Below, one piece after another: positions 26,850 to 34,602 of a stretch of DNA of 36,839 nucleotides. Every line of letters starts with the position of its first letter. The stretch's first letter is position 1. Source of the DNA: Actinomycetota bacterium (GTDB lineage Bacteria > Actinomycetota > Actinomycetes > S36-B12 > GCA-2699445); contig JAGQTY010000032.1 of NCBI GenBank assembly GCA_020438795.1, positions 1 to 36,839 on the forward strand. The letters are read 5' to 3'. The position numbers were made by a program, and so were the translations under genes. Under the pieces are notes generated by a model that searched no databases, had not been told where the DNA came from, and saw only the letters and a list, made by a program, of their open reading frames with translations.

Positions 26850-26915
26850 CAACCCACCCCCTTGTCCTGCAGCGCTGCTGCGGAAATGGTGGCATAGCCT
26901 CCCGACAGACGCCCG

Positions 26916-26937
26916 CCGAGCCACTCCCCTGGCTCGG
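26916..26937. promoter_or_regulatory. 8-bp inverted repeat 67 bases upstream of the 26849 start
   Basis: This is the same CCGAGCCA-CTCCCC-TGGCTCGG element as at 24804, at the same distance from the paralogous start. Here it lies in the 188-base gap between divergent genes, so it cannot be the terminator of an upstream leftward gene. That strengthens an operator or leader role. Confidence 0.5.
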
Positions 26938-27026
26938 ACCGGTCGAAGCCCGCGGGTTCGAGGAGTGTCAGTGTGACGGAGGTGGGCCGCTTGCGTTGCT
27001 GTCAGGCGTTGCCGGGATGCACGCGG

Positions 27027-27032
27027 GATAAT
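27027..27032 (+). promoter_or_regulatory. -10-like hexamer next to start codon (possible leaderless mRNA)
   Basis: GATAAT ends five bases before the ATG at 27038, and no Shine-Dalgarno sequence is present. With transcription starting about six bases after the hexamer, the mRNA would begin at or next to the start codon. Leaderless messages are common in actinobacteria. No good -35 is visible at the usual distance. Confidence 0.45.
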
Positions 27033-27037
27033 GCCGC

Positions 27038-30000
27038 ATGCGTGTCGACGGTGGCCAGGTGAGCTACTCGCCTTCGGATTTGACCCAGGCCGGGCAATGT
27101 CAGTTCGGGTTGTTGCGTCGCCTCGATGTGCTCCTCGGCTGGGTTCCCGACCCCGACCTTGCTACGGATGCGCTGCAGCAGCGGCTGAGTCACCTGGGTG
27201 ATGAGCATGAACGGCGGCTCCTGGACCAGCTGCGCGACCAGCTCGCTGCTGGTCCAGACCAGGTGGTCGAAGTCGCTGCCGATGGCAGTGTGGAGGGTCG
27301 GGCTGCGGCGACGGTGACGGCATTGCGGTCGGGTGTGCCGTTGATCTATCAAGGAACGTTTGCTCGTGGTCGTTTCCGGGGGGTGGCCGACTTCCTGATC
27401 CGCACAGACTCCCCTGACGGTTACCGTTATCTGGTGGCGGATGCGAAGCTGGCACGTCACGCGAAGGTGTCGGCGATGCTGCAAGTCAGCGCCTATGCCG
27501 ACCAGCTGGACCAGCTGGGGATTCCCCGCTCGGGTGTGGGTCAGTTGTTGCTCGGTGATGCCCGCAGTATCACCGTCAACGTCGACCGCGTCCTGGCGGT
27601 CTACCAGCGACAACGACAACTACTCGAAGACTTGCTGGACCGTCATGTCGCCAACGCAGAACCGGTGACCTGGCCAGCCGAATCCGTGTCCGCCTGCGGC
27701 CACTGCGAGTACTGCCAGCTCGAAATCGAGCAACGCCGCGATGTCTGGCTGGTCGCCGGCATACGCAAGACTCAACGAACCCGCCTGTTGCAGGCTGGCA
27801 TCTCGACCATCGACGACCTCGCCACCGCAACCGCGCCCGTGCCGGGGATTCCCGCGCGGACCTTGGCTGGCTTGCAGCTGCAAGCACAATTGCAGGTCGC
27901 CTCTCCCCCACTCGCCCGCCAGACCCACGACACCGGAGAGGCCGCCCAAGACTCCCGGCCGGCGGTGCAGGTGATTGATGCGCAGGCGATCCGGATGCTG
28001 CCGCCCTCAAGTCCTGGGGATATCTTCTTCGACTTCGAAGGCGACCCGATGTGGCATGGCGAGGATCCCGCTGACGCCGGCTTGGAGTACCTGTTCGGCC
28101 TGTGGGAAGACCCACCGCTGGCAGCCGACGGAGACCATTTCGTTCCTTTCTGGGCCCACGATCGCGTCCAGGAGCGTCAGGCGCTGCGGGACTTCCTCGA
28201 CCATGTTCGCGAGCGGAGGCGACGCTGGCCGGACATGCACATCTACCACTACGCCGACTATGAGAAGGGCGCCTTGAAGAAGCTCGCCGCACGCTACGCC
28301 GAAGGTGAGGACGAGGTCGACGAACTGCTGCGCAACCACGTCCTGGTCGACCTGTACACGGTGGTGCGCAACAGCATCCGGGTCGGGCGCCCCTCCTACA
28401 GTCTCAAAGACCTCGAACCGTTCTACATGGAGGAGAAGCGCTCCGGAGACGTCGTCAACGCTGGAGATTCTCTGGTGGAGTACGCCGAGTACTGCGCGGC
28501 ACGCGATGCCGGACGCATGGATGAAGCGGGCGAGAAGCTGCAAGAAATCGAGAAGTACAACCGCTACGACTGTCTGTCCACCCTGAAACTCGACCGCTGG
28601 CTGCGCGGCCTGGCCGACCAGCCGGCGGCAGCGGCGATCCACTCATTGCCGCGTCCGGGAGCTGCGCCCGGTGAGGAGGAGACGGAGACGATCGCGGACC
28701 CGACCGCTTCGTCACTGTTCGTCTACGCTGACCGCGACGATACCGGCCGGACCCCCGCCGAGTTGCAGGCCGTCGCGCTGGTGGCCGCGGCCGTCGGGTA
28801 CTTCGCCCGTGAAGCAAAGCCGTTCTGGTGGGCGCATTTCGACCGGCTCATTCGGCCTGTTGATGAATGGGCCGACACCACAGACATCATGGTCATCGAT
28901 AGCGTCCGTGTCATAAAGGACTGGGGCAGGACCGGACGGCAACGCAAAGATCGACGCATGCTGCAAGTCACGGGAACGCTGCAACCGGGCAGCTGTCTGT
29001 TCCAGGACGCGCAGGCCTACGCAGTGTACGAGGATCCGCCGCCAGGCCTTCCCGATGCCGGCGCGGGAACGCGCGGATGGTCAACCGTCCAGCTGCAGTT
29101 GCTCGACCAGGACGACCATCATCAAGTCGTGTTCCAGCTTGAGGAGCCGCTGGGAACCGAAGACCAGTACGCAGCGTTGCCGATAGCACTGACCCCCGCA
29201 CCCGGCCCCAACGACGGGCTCCTGCGAGCCGCAGCTGAAGACGTCGCCAAGGCCACCCTCGACCGGATCAGCCAGGCAGACAGCTGCGATGAGCCGATCC
29301 TGCCGACCCCCATCGGAGATCTACTCGCCCGACAACCGCCGACACTCATTGCTGGGTCGATCCTGCCCGAGGTGCAGGACGGGGACTTCGTCACAGCAAT
29401 CACTGCGGCGGTCCGGAATCTTGACCGGTCCTACCTCGCCGTGCAGGGCCCACCCGGCTCCGGCAAGACCTACACCGCCGCCCGCGTAATCACAGCGCTC
29501 GTCGATCAGGGCTGGAAGATCGGAGTCGTCGCACAGAGCCACGAAGTCGTCGACAACCTGCTGCGCAAGGTCATCGAAGCGGGCACTAGCGCCGAGCACG
29601 TCGGCAAGAAGCAGAACGCGCCCAGCGCCACCGTTCCGTGGCAGGTGTTGAAGCACTCACCTGACTTTCAGGACTTCCTGCAGTCAGATGAGGGACGCGT
29701 CCTCGGCGGCACCGCCTGGGACTTCAGCAACCCCAACCGGGTGCCGCACGGACACCTGGATCTGCTAGTCGTCGACGAAGCCGGACAATACTCCCTGGCC
29801 ATGACCCTGGTGTGCAGCGTCGCCGCGCAACGCCTGCTCCTACTCGGGGATCCGCAACAGTTGCCGCAAGTCAGCCAGGGCAGCCATCCCCAACCGGTGA
29901 ACGAGTCCGCCCTCGGCTGGCTCAGCCAGGGCCAGCACACCCTGCCCGCCCAGTACGGCTACTTCCTCGACCGGACCTACCGGATGAGCCCCCAACTCAC

Positions 30001-30583
30001 CGCCAAAGTATCAGCGCACTCCTACGACAACCGACTCCGCGCCCAAACCAGTCACGTCGCCGGACGCTCCCTCGTAGGTCCTGACGCACAACCAGTCCCC
30101 GCAGGCATCCGTACAGTCCCGGTCGATCATGACGGCAACTCCGTGGAGTCCGAGGCCGAAGCCCAACAGGTTCTGGCCGTGATCACTGAGTTCCTCACCC
30201 ACGAATGGCGAGAAGACGCGCACAGCGGCCACCGGGCCACCGCACCCAACGACGTCATCGTCGTCGCCCCCTACAACGCCCAGGTCGACCTGATCCGGCG
30301 CACCCTGCGCCAAGCGGGTATCCCTGGCGTGCGGGTCGGCACCGTCGACAAGTTCCAGGGCCAGGAAGCCATCCTGTCCATCGTGAGCATGACCGCCTCC
30401 GCCCTGGAAGACGTTCCGCGTGGCATGGACTTCCTGCTATCGCCGAACCGGATCAACGTCGCCGTCTCACGAGGCCAGTGGGGTGCGGTCGTCATCCACG
30501 CCGCAACACTTACCCAACACCTGCCCACCTCCCCCCAGTCATTGGAGGATCTCGGTGGATTCCTGACCCTCACCCAAGAGTGA
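27038..30583 (+). CDS. RecB-like nuclease fused to SF1 (DNA2/NAM7-type) helicase, TM0106-like
   Basis: This is an 1181-residue protein. The N-terminus has a PD-(D/E)XK nuclease signature (GVADFL with Asp118, then VADAKL with Asp135 and Lys137) and a Cys cluster, CGHCEYC (about 219-225), next to a helix-hairpin region. Residues about 325-530 form an RNase H-like exonuclease domain (FFDFEGDPMW, YHYADYEKGALKKL, YNRYDCLSTLKL), as in the YprB/TM0106 group. The C-terminal helicase has Walker A GPPGSGKT (about 803-810), DEAGQ (about 914), FQGQE, and NRINVAVSR (about 1137). Such proteins process DNA or RNA ends and are frequent in defence islands. The gene stands alone and is divergent from the LRV gene at 26849. 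It appears intact. Confidence 0.9.
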   Translation: MRVDGGQVSYSPSDLTQAGQCQFGLLRRLDVLLGWVPDPDLATDALQQRLSHLGDEHERRLLDQLRDQLAAGPDQVVEVAADGSVEGRAAATVTALRSGVPLIYQGTFARGRFRGVADFLIRTDSPDGYRYLVADAKLARHAKVSAMLQVSAYADQLDQLGIPRSGVGQLLLGDARSITVNVDRVLAVYQRQRQLLEDLLDRHVANAEPVTWPAESVSACGHCEYCQLEIEQRRDVWLVAGIRKTQRTRLLQAGISTIDDLATATAPVPGIPARTLAGLQLQAQLQVASPPLARQTHDTGEAAQDSRPAVQVIDAQAIRMLPPSSPGDIFFDFEGDPMWHGEDPADAGLEYLFGLWEDPPLAADGDHFVPFWAHDRVQERQALRDFLDHVRERRRRWPDMHIYHYADYEKGALKKLAARYAEGEDEVDELLRNHVLVDLYTVVRNSIRVGRPSYSLKDLEPFYMEEKRSGDVVNAGDSLVEYAEYCAARDAGRMDEAGEKLQEIEKYNRYDCLSTLKLDRWLRGLADQPAAAAIHSLPRPGAAPGEEETETIADPTASSLFVYADRDDTGRTPAELQAVALVAAAVGYFAREAKPFWWAHFDRLIRPVDEWADTTDIMVIDSVRVIKDWGRTGRQRKDRRMLQVTGTLQPGSCLFQDAQAYAVYEDPPPGLPDAGAGTRGWSTVQLQLLDQDDHHQVVFQLEEPLGTEDQYAALPIALTPAPGPNDGLLRAAAEDVAKATLDRISQADSCDEPILPTPIGDLLARQPPTLIAGSILPEVQDGDFVTAITAAVRNLDRSYLAVQGPPGSGKTYTAARVITALVDQGWKIGVVAQSHEVVDNLLRKVIEAGTSAEHVGKKQNAPSATVPWQVLKHSPDFQDFLQSDEGRVLGGTAWDFSNPNRVPHGHLDLLVVDEAGQYSLAMTLVCSVAAQRLLLLGDPQQLPQVSQGSHPQPVNESALGWLSQGQHTLPAQYGYFLDRTYRMSPQLTAKVSAHSYDNRLRAQTSHVAGRSLVGPDAQPVPAGIRTVPVDHDGNSVESEAEAQQVLAVITEFLTHEWREDAHSGHRATAPNDVIVVAPYNAQVDLIRRTLRQAGIPGVRVGTVDKFQGQEAILSIVSMTASALEDVPRGMDFLLSPNRINVAVSRGQWGAVVIHAATLTQHLPTSPQSLEDLGGFLTLTQE

Positions 30584-30881
30584 AACCTCACGTCAATGCC
30601 ACAGGGTCAGGCAACGATCAGCACATTCCATGTGCAGGAACAGCCAGACCCCAGAGCACAGGCACCCACTCAGCCCCACCAAAGAGTCGATGACGGCGAG
30701 GACACTGTCGGCGAAGGCAAGCACCCGCTGCTGCCTGACTTCTAGCCGGACCGGCGGGGCTGCGGGCCTACGATCAGTGACTCGTCGGACGCAACGCTTC
30801 CCTGTCGCCCACCTACCGGTAGTCGCGCGAGAAGCAGCGAAGACAAGGCAGAGCCTGATGGCCTGGTCAGGGTTACCCGCC
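30584..30881. other. gene-free stretch downstream of the helicase
   Basis: About 300 bases lie between the helicase stop and the conserved upstream block of the next gene. Frames here are Arg/Pro-rich or lack start signals, and none resembles a known family. I see no clear terminator hairpin. Confidence 0.35.
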
Positions 30882-30955
30882 TGGTGCGACGGTCGCGACA
30901 CACCTGCGGGTCACGCAGTAGCCTCAACAGGTATCCCAGCCCGCTCAGGAGACTC
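30882..30955 (+). promoter_or_regulatory. conserved upstream element, copy 1
   Basis: This 74-base block is shared, with few changes, with 32326-32399, and both end six bases before an ATG. It contains GCGACGGTCGCGACA, a small inverted repeat around GGGTCA, GTAGCCTCAA and AGGTATC, and the ribosome binding site AGGAG nine bases before the start. It probably holds the promoter and 5' leader of the gene at 30961. Confidence 0.5.
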
Positions 30956-30960
30956 CAAAC

Positions 30961-31950
30961 ATGGCAGACCTCAGCTACCTCGCCGGCTACGCCGCCGCAC
31001 AACACAACTGGCCCGACGCCCAAGTCATCACCCCGCAACAACTCCCCAGCCAAGCACCCACCGGACCCCCCTTGATCGTCACCAGCACCTCCAAGGACCT
31101 CACCGCAGACACCGCCCGCACCATCGCAGCGCTACACACCACCGGACGCGAATGCATCCTGGTCACCGACCAACAACCCCCGGACACAATAGGCCAGTGG
31201 CTGCCTGACCACGCATGCATCACCTCAGCAACCATCGACGACAGCAGCAGCGACCCTAAGCCAGCCACCAACGCCTCCGGGGAAACGCTCGAGGAGGCAA
31301 TGAAGACCATCCAAGATCCCCACTGCGCGGAAGTACGCGGCATGATCATGACAGAGGACTGGTCGGAGTATCACGAGGATGACTTCCTTGATGCCGCCCG
31401 GAGGACCCTCCATCATGTACCGGTCCAACTGATACCTGACCGCTGGACAGTCTGGGGAGGCAAGCCCTGGGATTGGCGCTTCGGCGACTGGGGCGACTAC
31501 GACTGGTACAGACAGAATCTTCTGGGGTCGTATTGGTGGGACCAATCGGTCCTTGCGATGCTGCATTTCCGGATCGCCGGCGTGGACAGTCTGGGAGCGA
31601 TTGTGGAACCAGAGGAATCAGGCGGGGTCCTCCAAGGTTTGTGGCTCAACGGATCCTCAGTAGCCATCCGAGATCGAGCCGAAGGCAACGGCAAGGTATA
31701 CGAGTGGCAGCACTTGACTGGTATGCACGCCTTCGCGTGGCTTGGCTCTCTCGTTCCACCTCCGCTTCCTCCCCAACTTGGACCAACTACGTCCGCCTAT
31801 CAGCTCATCGCTGAAGGCTTGGAGGCCTTCCTCGTGAACTTGGGCCAGCTCCTACTTGACTGGGGAACGGTCAACCTCCCACCACCACTGGTCGTCGACT
31901 CCTTCAACACCTTCTGGAAAGCTCTCACCAGCGAAGACCTACTCACCTGA
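30961..31950 (+). CDS. adaptor module fused to the second recurrent domain (paralogue 1)
   Basis: This is a 329-residue protein. Residues 3-92 are a divergent module copy (LSYLAGYAAAQHNW, AALHTTGR in place of AAxHGAGR, ILVTDQ, QWLP). After a short linker, residues about 110-329 match the standalone proteins at 17911, 21626 and 13805: LIPDRWTVWGG, VLAMLHFRIAGVDSLG, VPPPLPPQLG, FLVNLGQLLLDWGT, FNTFWKAL. The fusion shows that the two recurrent domains work together. The middle is rich in Trp, Asp and Gly (WDWRFGDWGDYDW). AGGAG nine bases upstream supports the ATG. No catalytic motif is evident. Confidence 0.82.
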   Translation: MADLSYLAGYAAAQHNWPDAQVITPQQLPSQAPTGPPLIVTSTSKDLTADTARTIAALHTTGRECILVTDQQPPDTIGQWLPDHACITSATIDDSSSDPKPATNASGETLEEAMKTIQDPHCAEVRGMIMTEDWSEYHEDDFLDAARRTLHHVPVQLIPDRWTVWGGKPWDWRFGDWGDYDWYRQNLLGSYWWDQSVLAMLHFRIAGVDSLGAIVEPEESGGVLQGLWLNGSSVAIRDRAEGNGKVYEWQHLTGMHAFAWLGSLVPPPLPPQLGPTTSAYQLIAEGLEAFLVNLGQLLLDWGTVNLPPPLVVDSFNTFWKALTSEDLLT

Positions 31951-32325
31951 ACCGCTCGAGACCAGGCCCAATCAGAGCCTGAGAGTCTGGACTTGGCTGC
32001 AGCGGGAACCCACTGAGCTGGAATCTACGAGTCAGCCGCGCGTATCAACAGCCAAAGCTGATGTGACCGTTGGACCTGGCCGGCGATCCCGGCTCCCCTC
32101 AGTGCACGATTCGTCAATGCAGTAGAGCCGACTGAACTGCGCCAGCAGGCTCGCTACCCCGGTGTGACGTGAGCGAAGCAGGAGCCAGCGTGAACCGCTC
32201 GTTACGGAACGACTACCCGATACCAAGGTCGGTTGACGGGAAGCTGCAGTGTGTCCATCCCGCCTGGAAGAATCCGGGTCGGGGACGCTGGGAAGCATGC
32301 GGAAGGCCGTTGGCGCGCCCAAGCG
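31951..32325. other. gene-free spacer between tandem paralogues
   Basis: This 375-base stretch has no convincing gene. Near 31996-32030 a short segment resembles 33523-33557 downstream of the second paralogue (both contain CGGGAACC, then GAGC, then GGAATC), so the duplicated unit probably extended past the gene. The remainder looks decayed. Confidence 0.4.
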
Positions 32326-32399
32326 TGGCGCGACGGTCGCGACACGCTTGCGGGTCAAGCAGTAGCCTCAATAGGTATCTCAGCCCGCTCAGGAGACTC
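32326..32399 (+). promoter_or_regulatory. conserved upstream element, copy 2
   Basis: This is the second copy of the block at 30882-30955, at a constant offset of 1444 bases that continues into the coding sequence. TTGCGG and TAGGTA, about 18 bases apart, are candidate promoter hexamers in this copy. AGGAG precedes the ATG at 32405. Confidence 0.5.
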
Positions 32400-32404
32400 C
32401 GCTC

Positions 32405-33409
32405 ATGGTCGATCTCACCTACCTTGCCGGCTACGCCGCCGCACAACACAACTGGCCCGACGCTCAAATCATCAATCCCGAGCAACTCCCGAGCCAAGCA
32501 CCCACCGGACCGCCCCTGATCGTCACCAGCAGCTCCCAGGACCTCACCGCAGACACCGCCCGCAGCATCGCGGCGCTGCACACCACCGGACGCGGATGCA
32601 TCCTGGTCACCGACCAACCACCACCCGACACCATCACCCAATGGCTACCCAGTCACGCCTGCATCACCCCAGCAACCAGCCACAACACTGGAGAAGCAGC
32701 CCCGACCTCCGCTGCGTCCGAGGGGACCGACCATTCAAAGCGTGCCTTTGAGGAGGCTCTCGAAGCGATCCGAAACCCCTGGGGTGAAGCGCTGACGGAG
32801 TATCTGGAAGACGAAGGTGAGAGCGACTTCATTCGTGCGCGTGCGGAACTCCAAGGCATTTCCGTTCAGCTGATACCGGACCGCTGGACCGTCTGGGGAG
32901 GACTGCCCTGGGACGGCTCGATGCAGGACTGGGGTGGCTGGGGTAGCTACGACTGGTCTGACACGAATCTCTTGGGTAGATCGAGATGGGACATGTCGGT
33001 CCTCGCGATGCTGCACTTCCAAGTCGCCGGCGTGGACAGCCTCGGAGCGATAGTTGAACCGGAGCAATACGCCGGGTGGTTCCAGGGTGTCTGGCTCAAC
33101 GGATCAGCAGTAGCGACCGAGGACAAAACCGATGGCTCCGGGCAGGAGTACCGATGGGGTCGGTACGGTTCGTTGACCCATGGAGACGCCTATCCATGGC
33201 TCGGCGTAGACGTGCCACCTCCACTCCCACCGAACCTGCGCCCCGGCCTGCCCGGCTATCAGATCCTCGACATCGGCATATTCGATTTCCTTCAGAACCT
33301 GGGCCGGCTTCTGCTGGACTGGGGAACGGTCAACCTCCCCCCACCAATGGTCGTTGACTCCTTCAACACCTTCTGGAACTCGCTCATGAGCGAAGACCCT
33401 CAGACCTGA
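32405..33409 (+). CDS. adaptor module fused to the second recurrent domain (paralogue 2)
   Basis: This 334-residue tandem paralogue of the protein at 30961 has the same module (LTYLAGYAAAQHNW, AALHTTGR, QWLP at about 85) and the same C-terminal domain (LIPDRWTVWGGLPW, VLAMLHFQVAGVDSLG, VPPPLPPNL, FLQNLGRLLLDWGT). The linker and the region just before LIPDRW differ most between the two, including added residues here. Conserved ends with a variable centre suggest that the pair recognise different targets or pair with different partners. AGGAG precedes the ATG. It stands as a single-gene unit with its own upstream element. Confidence 0.82.
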   Translation: MVDLTYLAGYAAAQHNWPDAQIINPEQLPSQAPTGPPLIVTSSSQDLTADTARSIAALHTTGRGCILVTDQPPPDTITQWLPSHACITPATSHNTGEAAPTSAASEGTDHSKRAFEEALEAIRNPWGEALTEYLEDEGESDFIRARAELQGISVQLIPDRWTVWGGLPWDGSMQDWGGWGSYDWSDTNLLGRSRWDMSVLAMLHFQVAGVDSLGAIVEPEQYAGWFQGVWLNGSAVATEDKTDGSGQEYRWGRYGSLTHGDAYPWLGVDVPPPLPPNLRPGLPGYQILDIGIFDFLQNLGRLLLDWGTVNLPPPMVVDSFNTFWNSLMSEDPQT

Positions 33410-33451
33410 CCCACTCGAGACCGACTCCTCTTCCAGCCCTTGAGAGCGGGG

Positions 33452-33856
33452 CTACTCCAGCTCAACTTGCGCCGTCTGGCGCCGCCCGATCTGGCAGGAC
33501 GGGCAATGACTCGGAGTGCTCAGCTGGAACGGGAACCTGCCGAGCCGGAATCCAGCCACGACGAAACCACACGCAGCCAGAACGTCGATGGTGTGACTAC
33601 TACCTGAAGAGCGGAACGCGCGAACGCCTGACCAGCTAGGAGTCCGCCACCACCACTCGGGATCCTGGAATCGCAAAGTCTCCAAGTACTGGGACAGGGC
33701 CAAGAGCCAGAGAGCATCTGAGGATGGCGGGCGCCCGACGCGGAGAATAACGTGACTTCGTTCGCACAACGGTGTCCCGATCGGGGAGGCCTCCGTATAC
33801 CGTCCGGACCAATCCCGTCCCTCACCGTTGATTCTTGCCGTTGGCTGCACGAGCAT
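33452..33856 (-). CDS. doubtful hypothetical gene with one CxxC
   Basis: This 134-residue frame has a credible core (LWLLALSQYLETLRFQDPEW, SHTIDVLAACGFVVAGFRLGRFPF) and an ending with CPSC. It fills a region that would otherwise be 494 bases of non-coding DNA. A short DNA stretch resembling its VAGFRLGRFPF part recurs, broken by a stop, near 31996-32030. Against it are an uncertain start with no clear ribosome binding site and mixed third-position use. It may be a decaying gene. Confidence 0.35.
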   Translation of the reverse strand: MLVQPTARINGEGRDWSGRYTEASPIGTPLCERSHVILRVGRPPSSDALWLLALSQYLETLRFQDPEWWWRTPSWSGVRAFRSSGSSHTIDVLAACGFVVAGFRLGRFPFQLSTPSHCPSCQIGRRQTAQVELE

Positions 33857-33903
33857 GGGACGTGGTTGCCGCCGGGAGCCAGAGGTCGGGTGGGTGATGA
33901 CGG

Positions 33904-34602
33904 ATGGCGGACCAGATGCCCGAGCCGGATCCGTTCTCGCCTGTTGAATGGCCGGAGGTCCGGGCGCATCTGGTGAAGCAGCTCATGATCGAGAGCGCCT
34001 GGCTGCGTGATGGTGAGGAGGGGCTCATCTGGCAGCCGGGCACGGTACCGGTCCACGTGAAGGTGGTGGGTCGCGGCGAAGACAGCGACTCTGGCCCGTT
34101 TCTCGTGGTGTCCGCGTCCATGCGGGTGCTGGACTGTCCGCCCCACGAGGCGATCGACCTCGCCCGTACCGCCAACCGGCAGTTCCTGCTCGGCTCGTTC
34201 TTCTGGGATGACGATGCAGTTCATGCCGAGACCAGGGTCTACCTTACCGCGAACTCCCGCACCAGTCTCAGCCTGTTCCACGTGGCGGTCCTGGCCATGG
34301 CGACCACCGCCCACGAACTGGTCGAAGCCGCGGAGCATGCCCATACGGTTCCTCCCCTGACGACAGAAGAGGAACCGCTCGGGCGCCGGCAGCGACCCGA
34401 CGAGCTGCTGGGTGTGTTCCGCGGTGATGTTAGTGAACTCCCCGGGCAGAGCGGCGATGGCCACCAACACCGACCGTGGGGTGTGGGCCCTCACCAGCGA
34501 AGGCCGCACCGTCACCGAGGATCAGATCGAGCCGCTGAGACAGGCGTGGCTCAAGCAGAACCGCGACGACCGCAAGAAGCGGCAAGCTGCGAAAGCAGAT
34601 GA
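33904..34602 (+). CDS. hypothetical protein, possibly chaperone-fold; C-terminus doubtful
   Basis: The frame spans 232 residues. Residues 1-155 look like a real alpha/beta domain (PVHVKVVGRGED, GPFLVVSASMRVLD, RTANRQFLLGSFFWDDD, SLSLFHVAVLAMATTAHELVEAAEH), broadly similar in layout to YbjN-type proteins. The last 75 residues are Arg/Gln/His-rich and overlap the start of the Mrr-like gene in another frame. They may be read-through of a frame that lost its normal stop. The ATG is the first start after an in-frame TGA at 33895. Confidence 0.55.
   Translation: MADQMPEPDPFSPVEWPEVRAHLVKQLMIESAWLRDGEEGLIWQPGTVPVHVKVVGRGEDSDSGPFLVVSASMRVLDCPPHEAIDLARTANRQFLLGSFFWDDDAVHAETRVYLTANSRTSLSLFHVAVLAMATTAHELVEAAEHAHTVPPLTTEEEPLGRRQRPDELLGVFRGDVSELPGQSGDGHQHRPWGVGPHQRRPHRHRGSDRAAETGVAQAEPRRPQEAASCESR

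Larger units (their letters stand above)
22302..26990. repeat. tandem segmental duplication of a gene plus its upstream region
   Basis: The unit ending in the gene at 22302-24737 with about 130 bases of upstream DNA is duplicated as 24939-26849 with its own upstream DNA. Similarity covers the 5' flank (from GCATAGCCTCCCGACA to GAGGTGGGCCG), the module, parts of the repeat region and the whole C-terminal domain. The two genes differ mainly in repeat number (about 17 against about 12) and linker. Confidence 0.8.
30882..33409 (+). repeat. tandem duplication of a module-fusion gene with its promoter region
   Basis: The units 30882-31950 and 32326-33409 are aligned at offset 1444 through the upstream block and the first domain, with small insertions in the linker and Trp-rich part. 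The N-terminal 95 codons and the last 40 codons are nearly identical. The residues between them have diverged much more. Confidence 0.8.

Noticed and set aside
30593..30901. Minus-strand frame (102 aa) after the helicase
   Set aside because: It has no ribosome binding site, a low-complexity Arg/Pro start and no recognisable family. It overlaps the conserved upstream element of the next gene.
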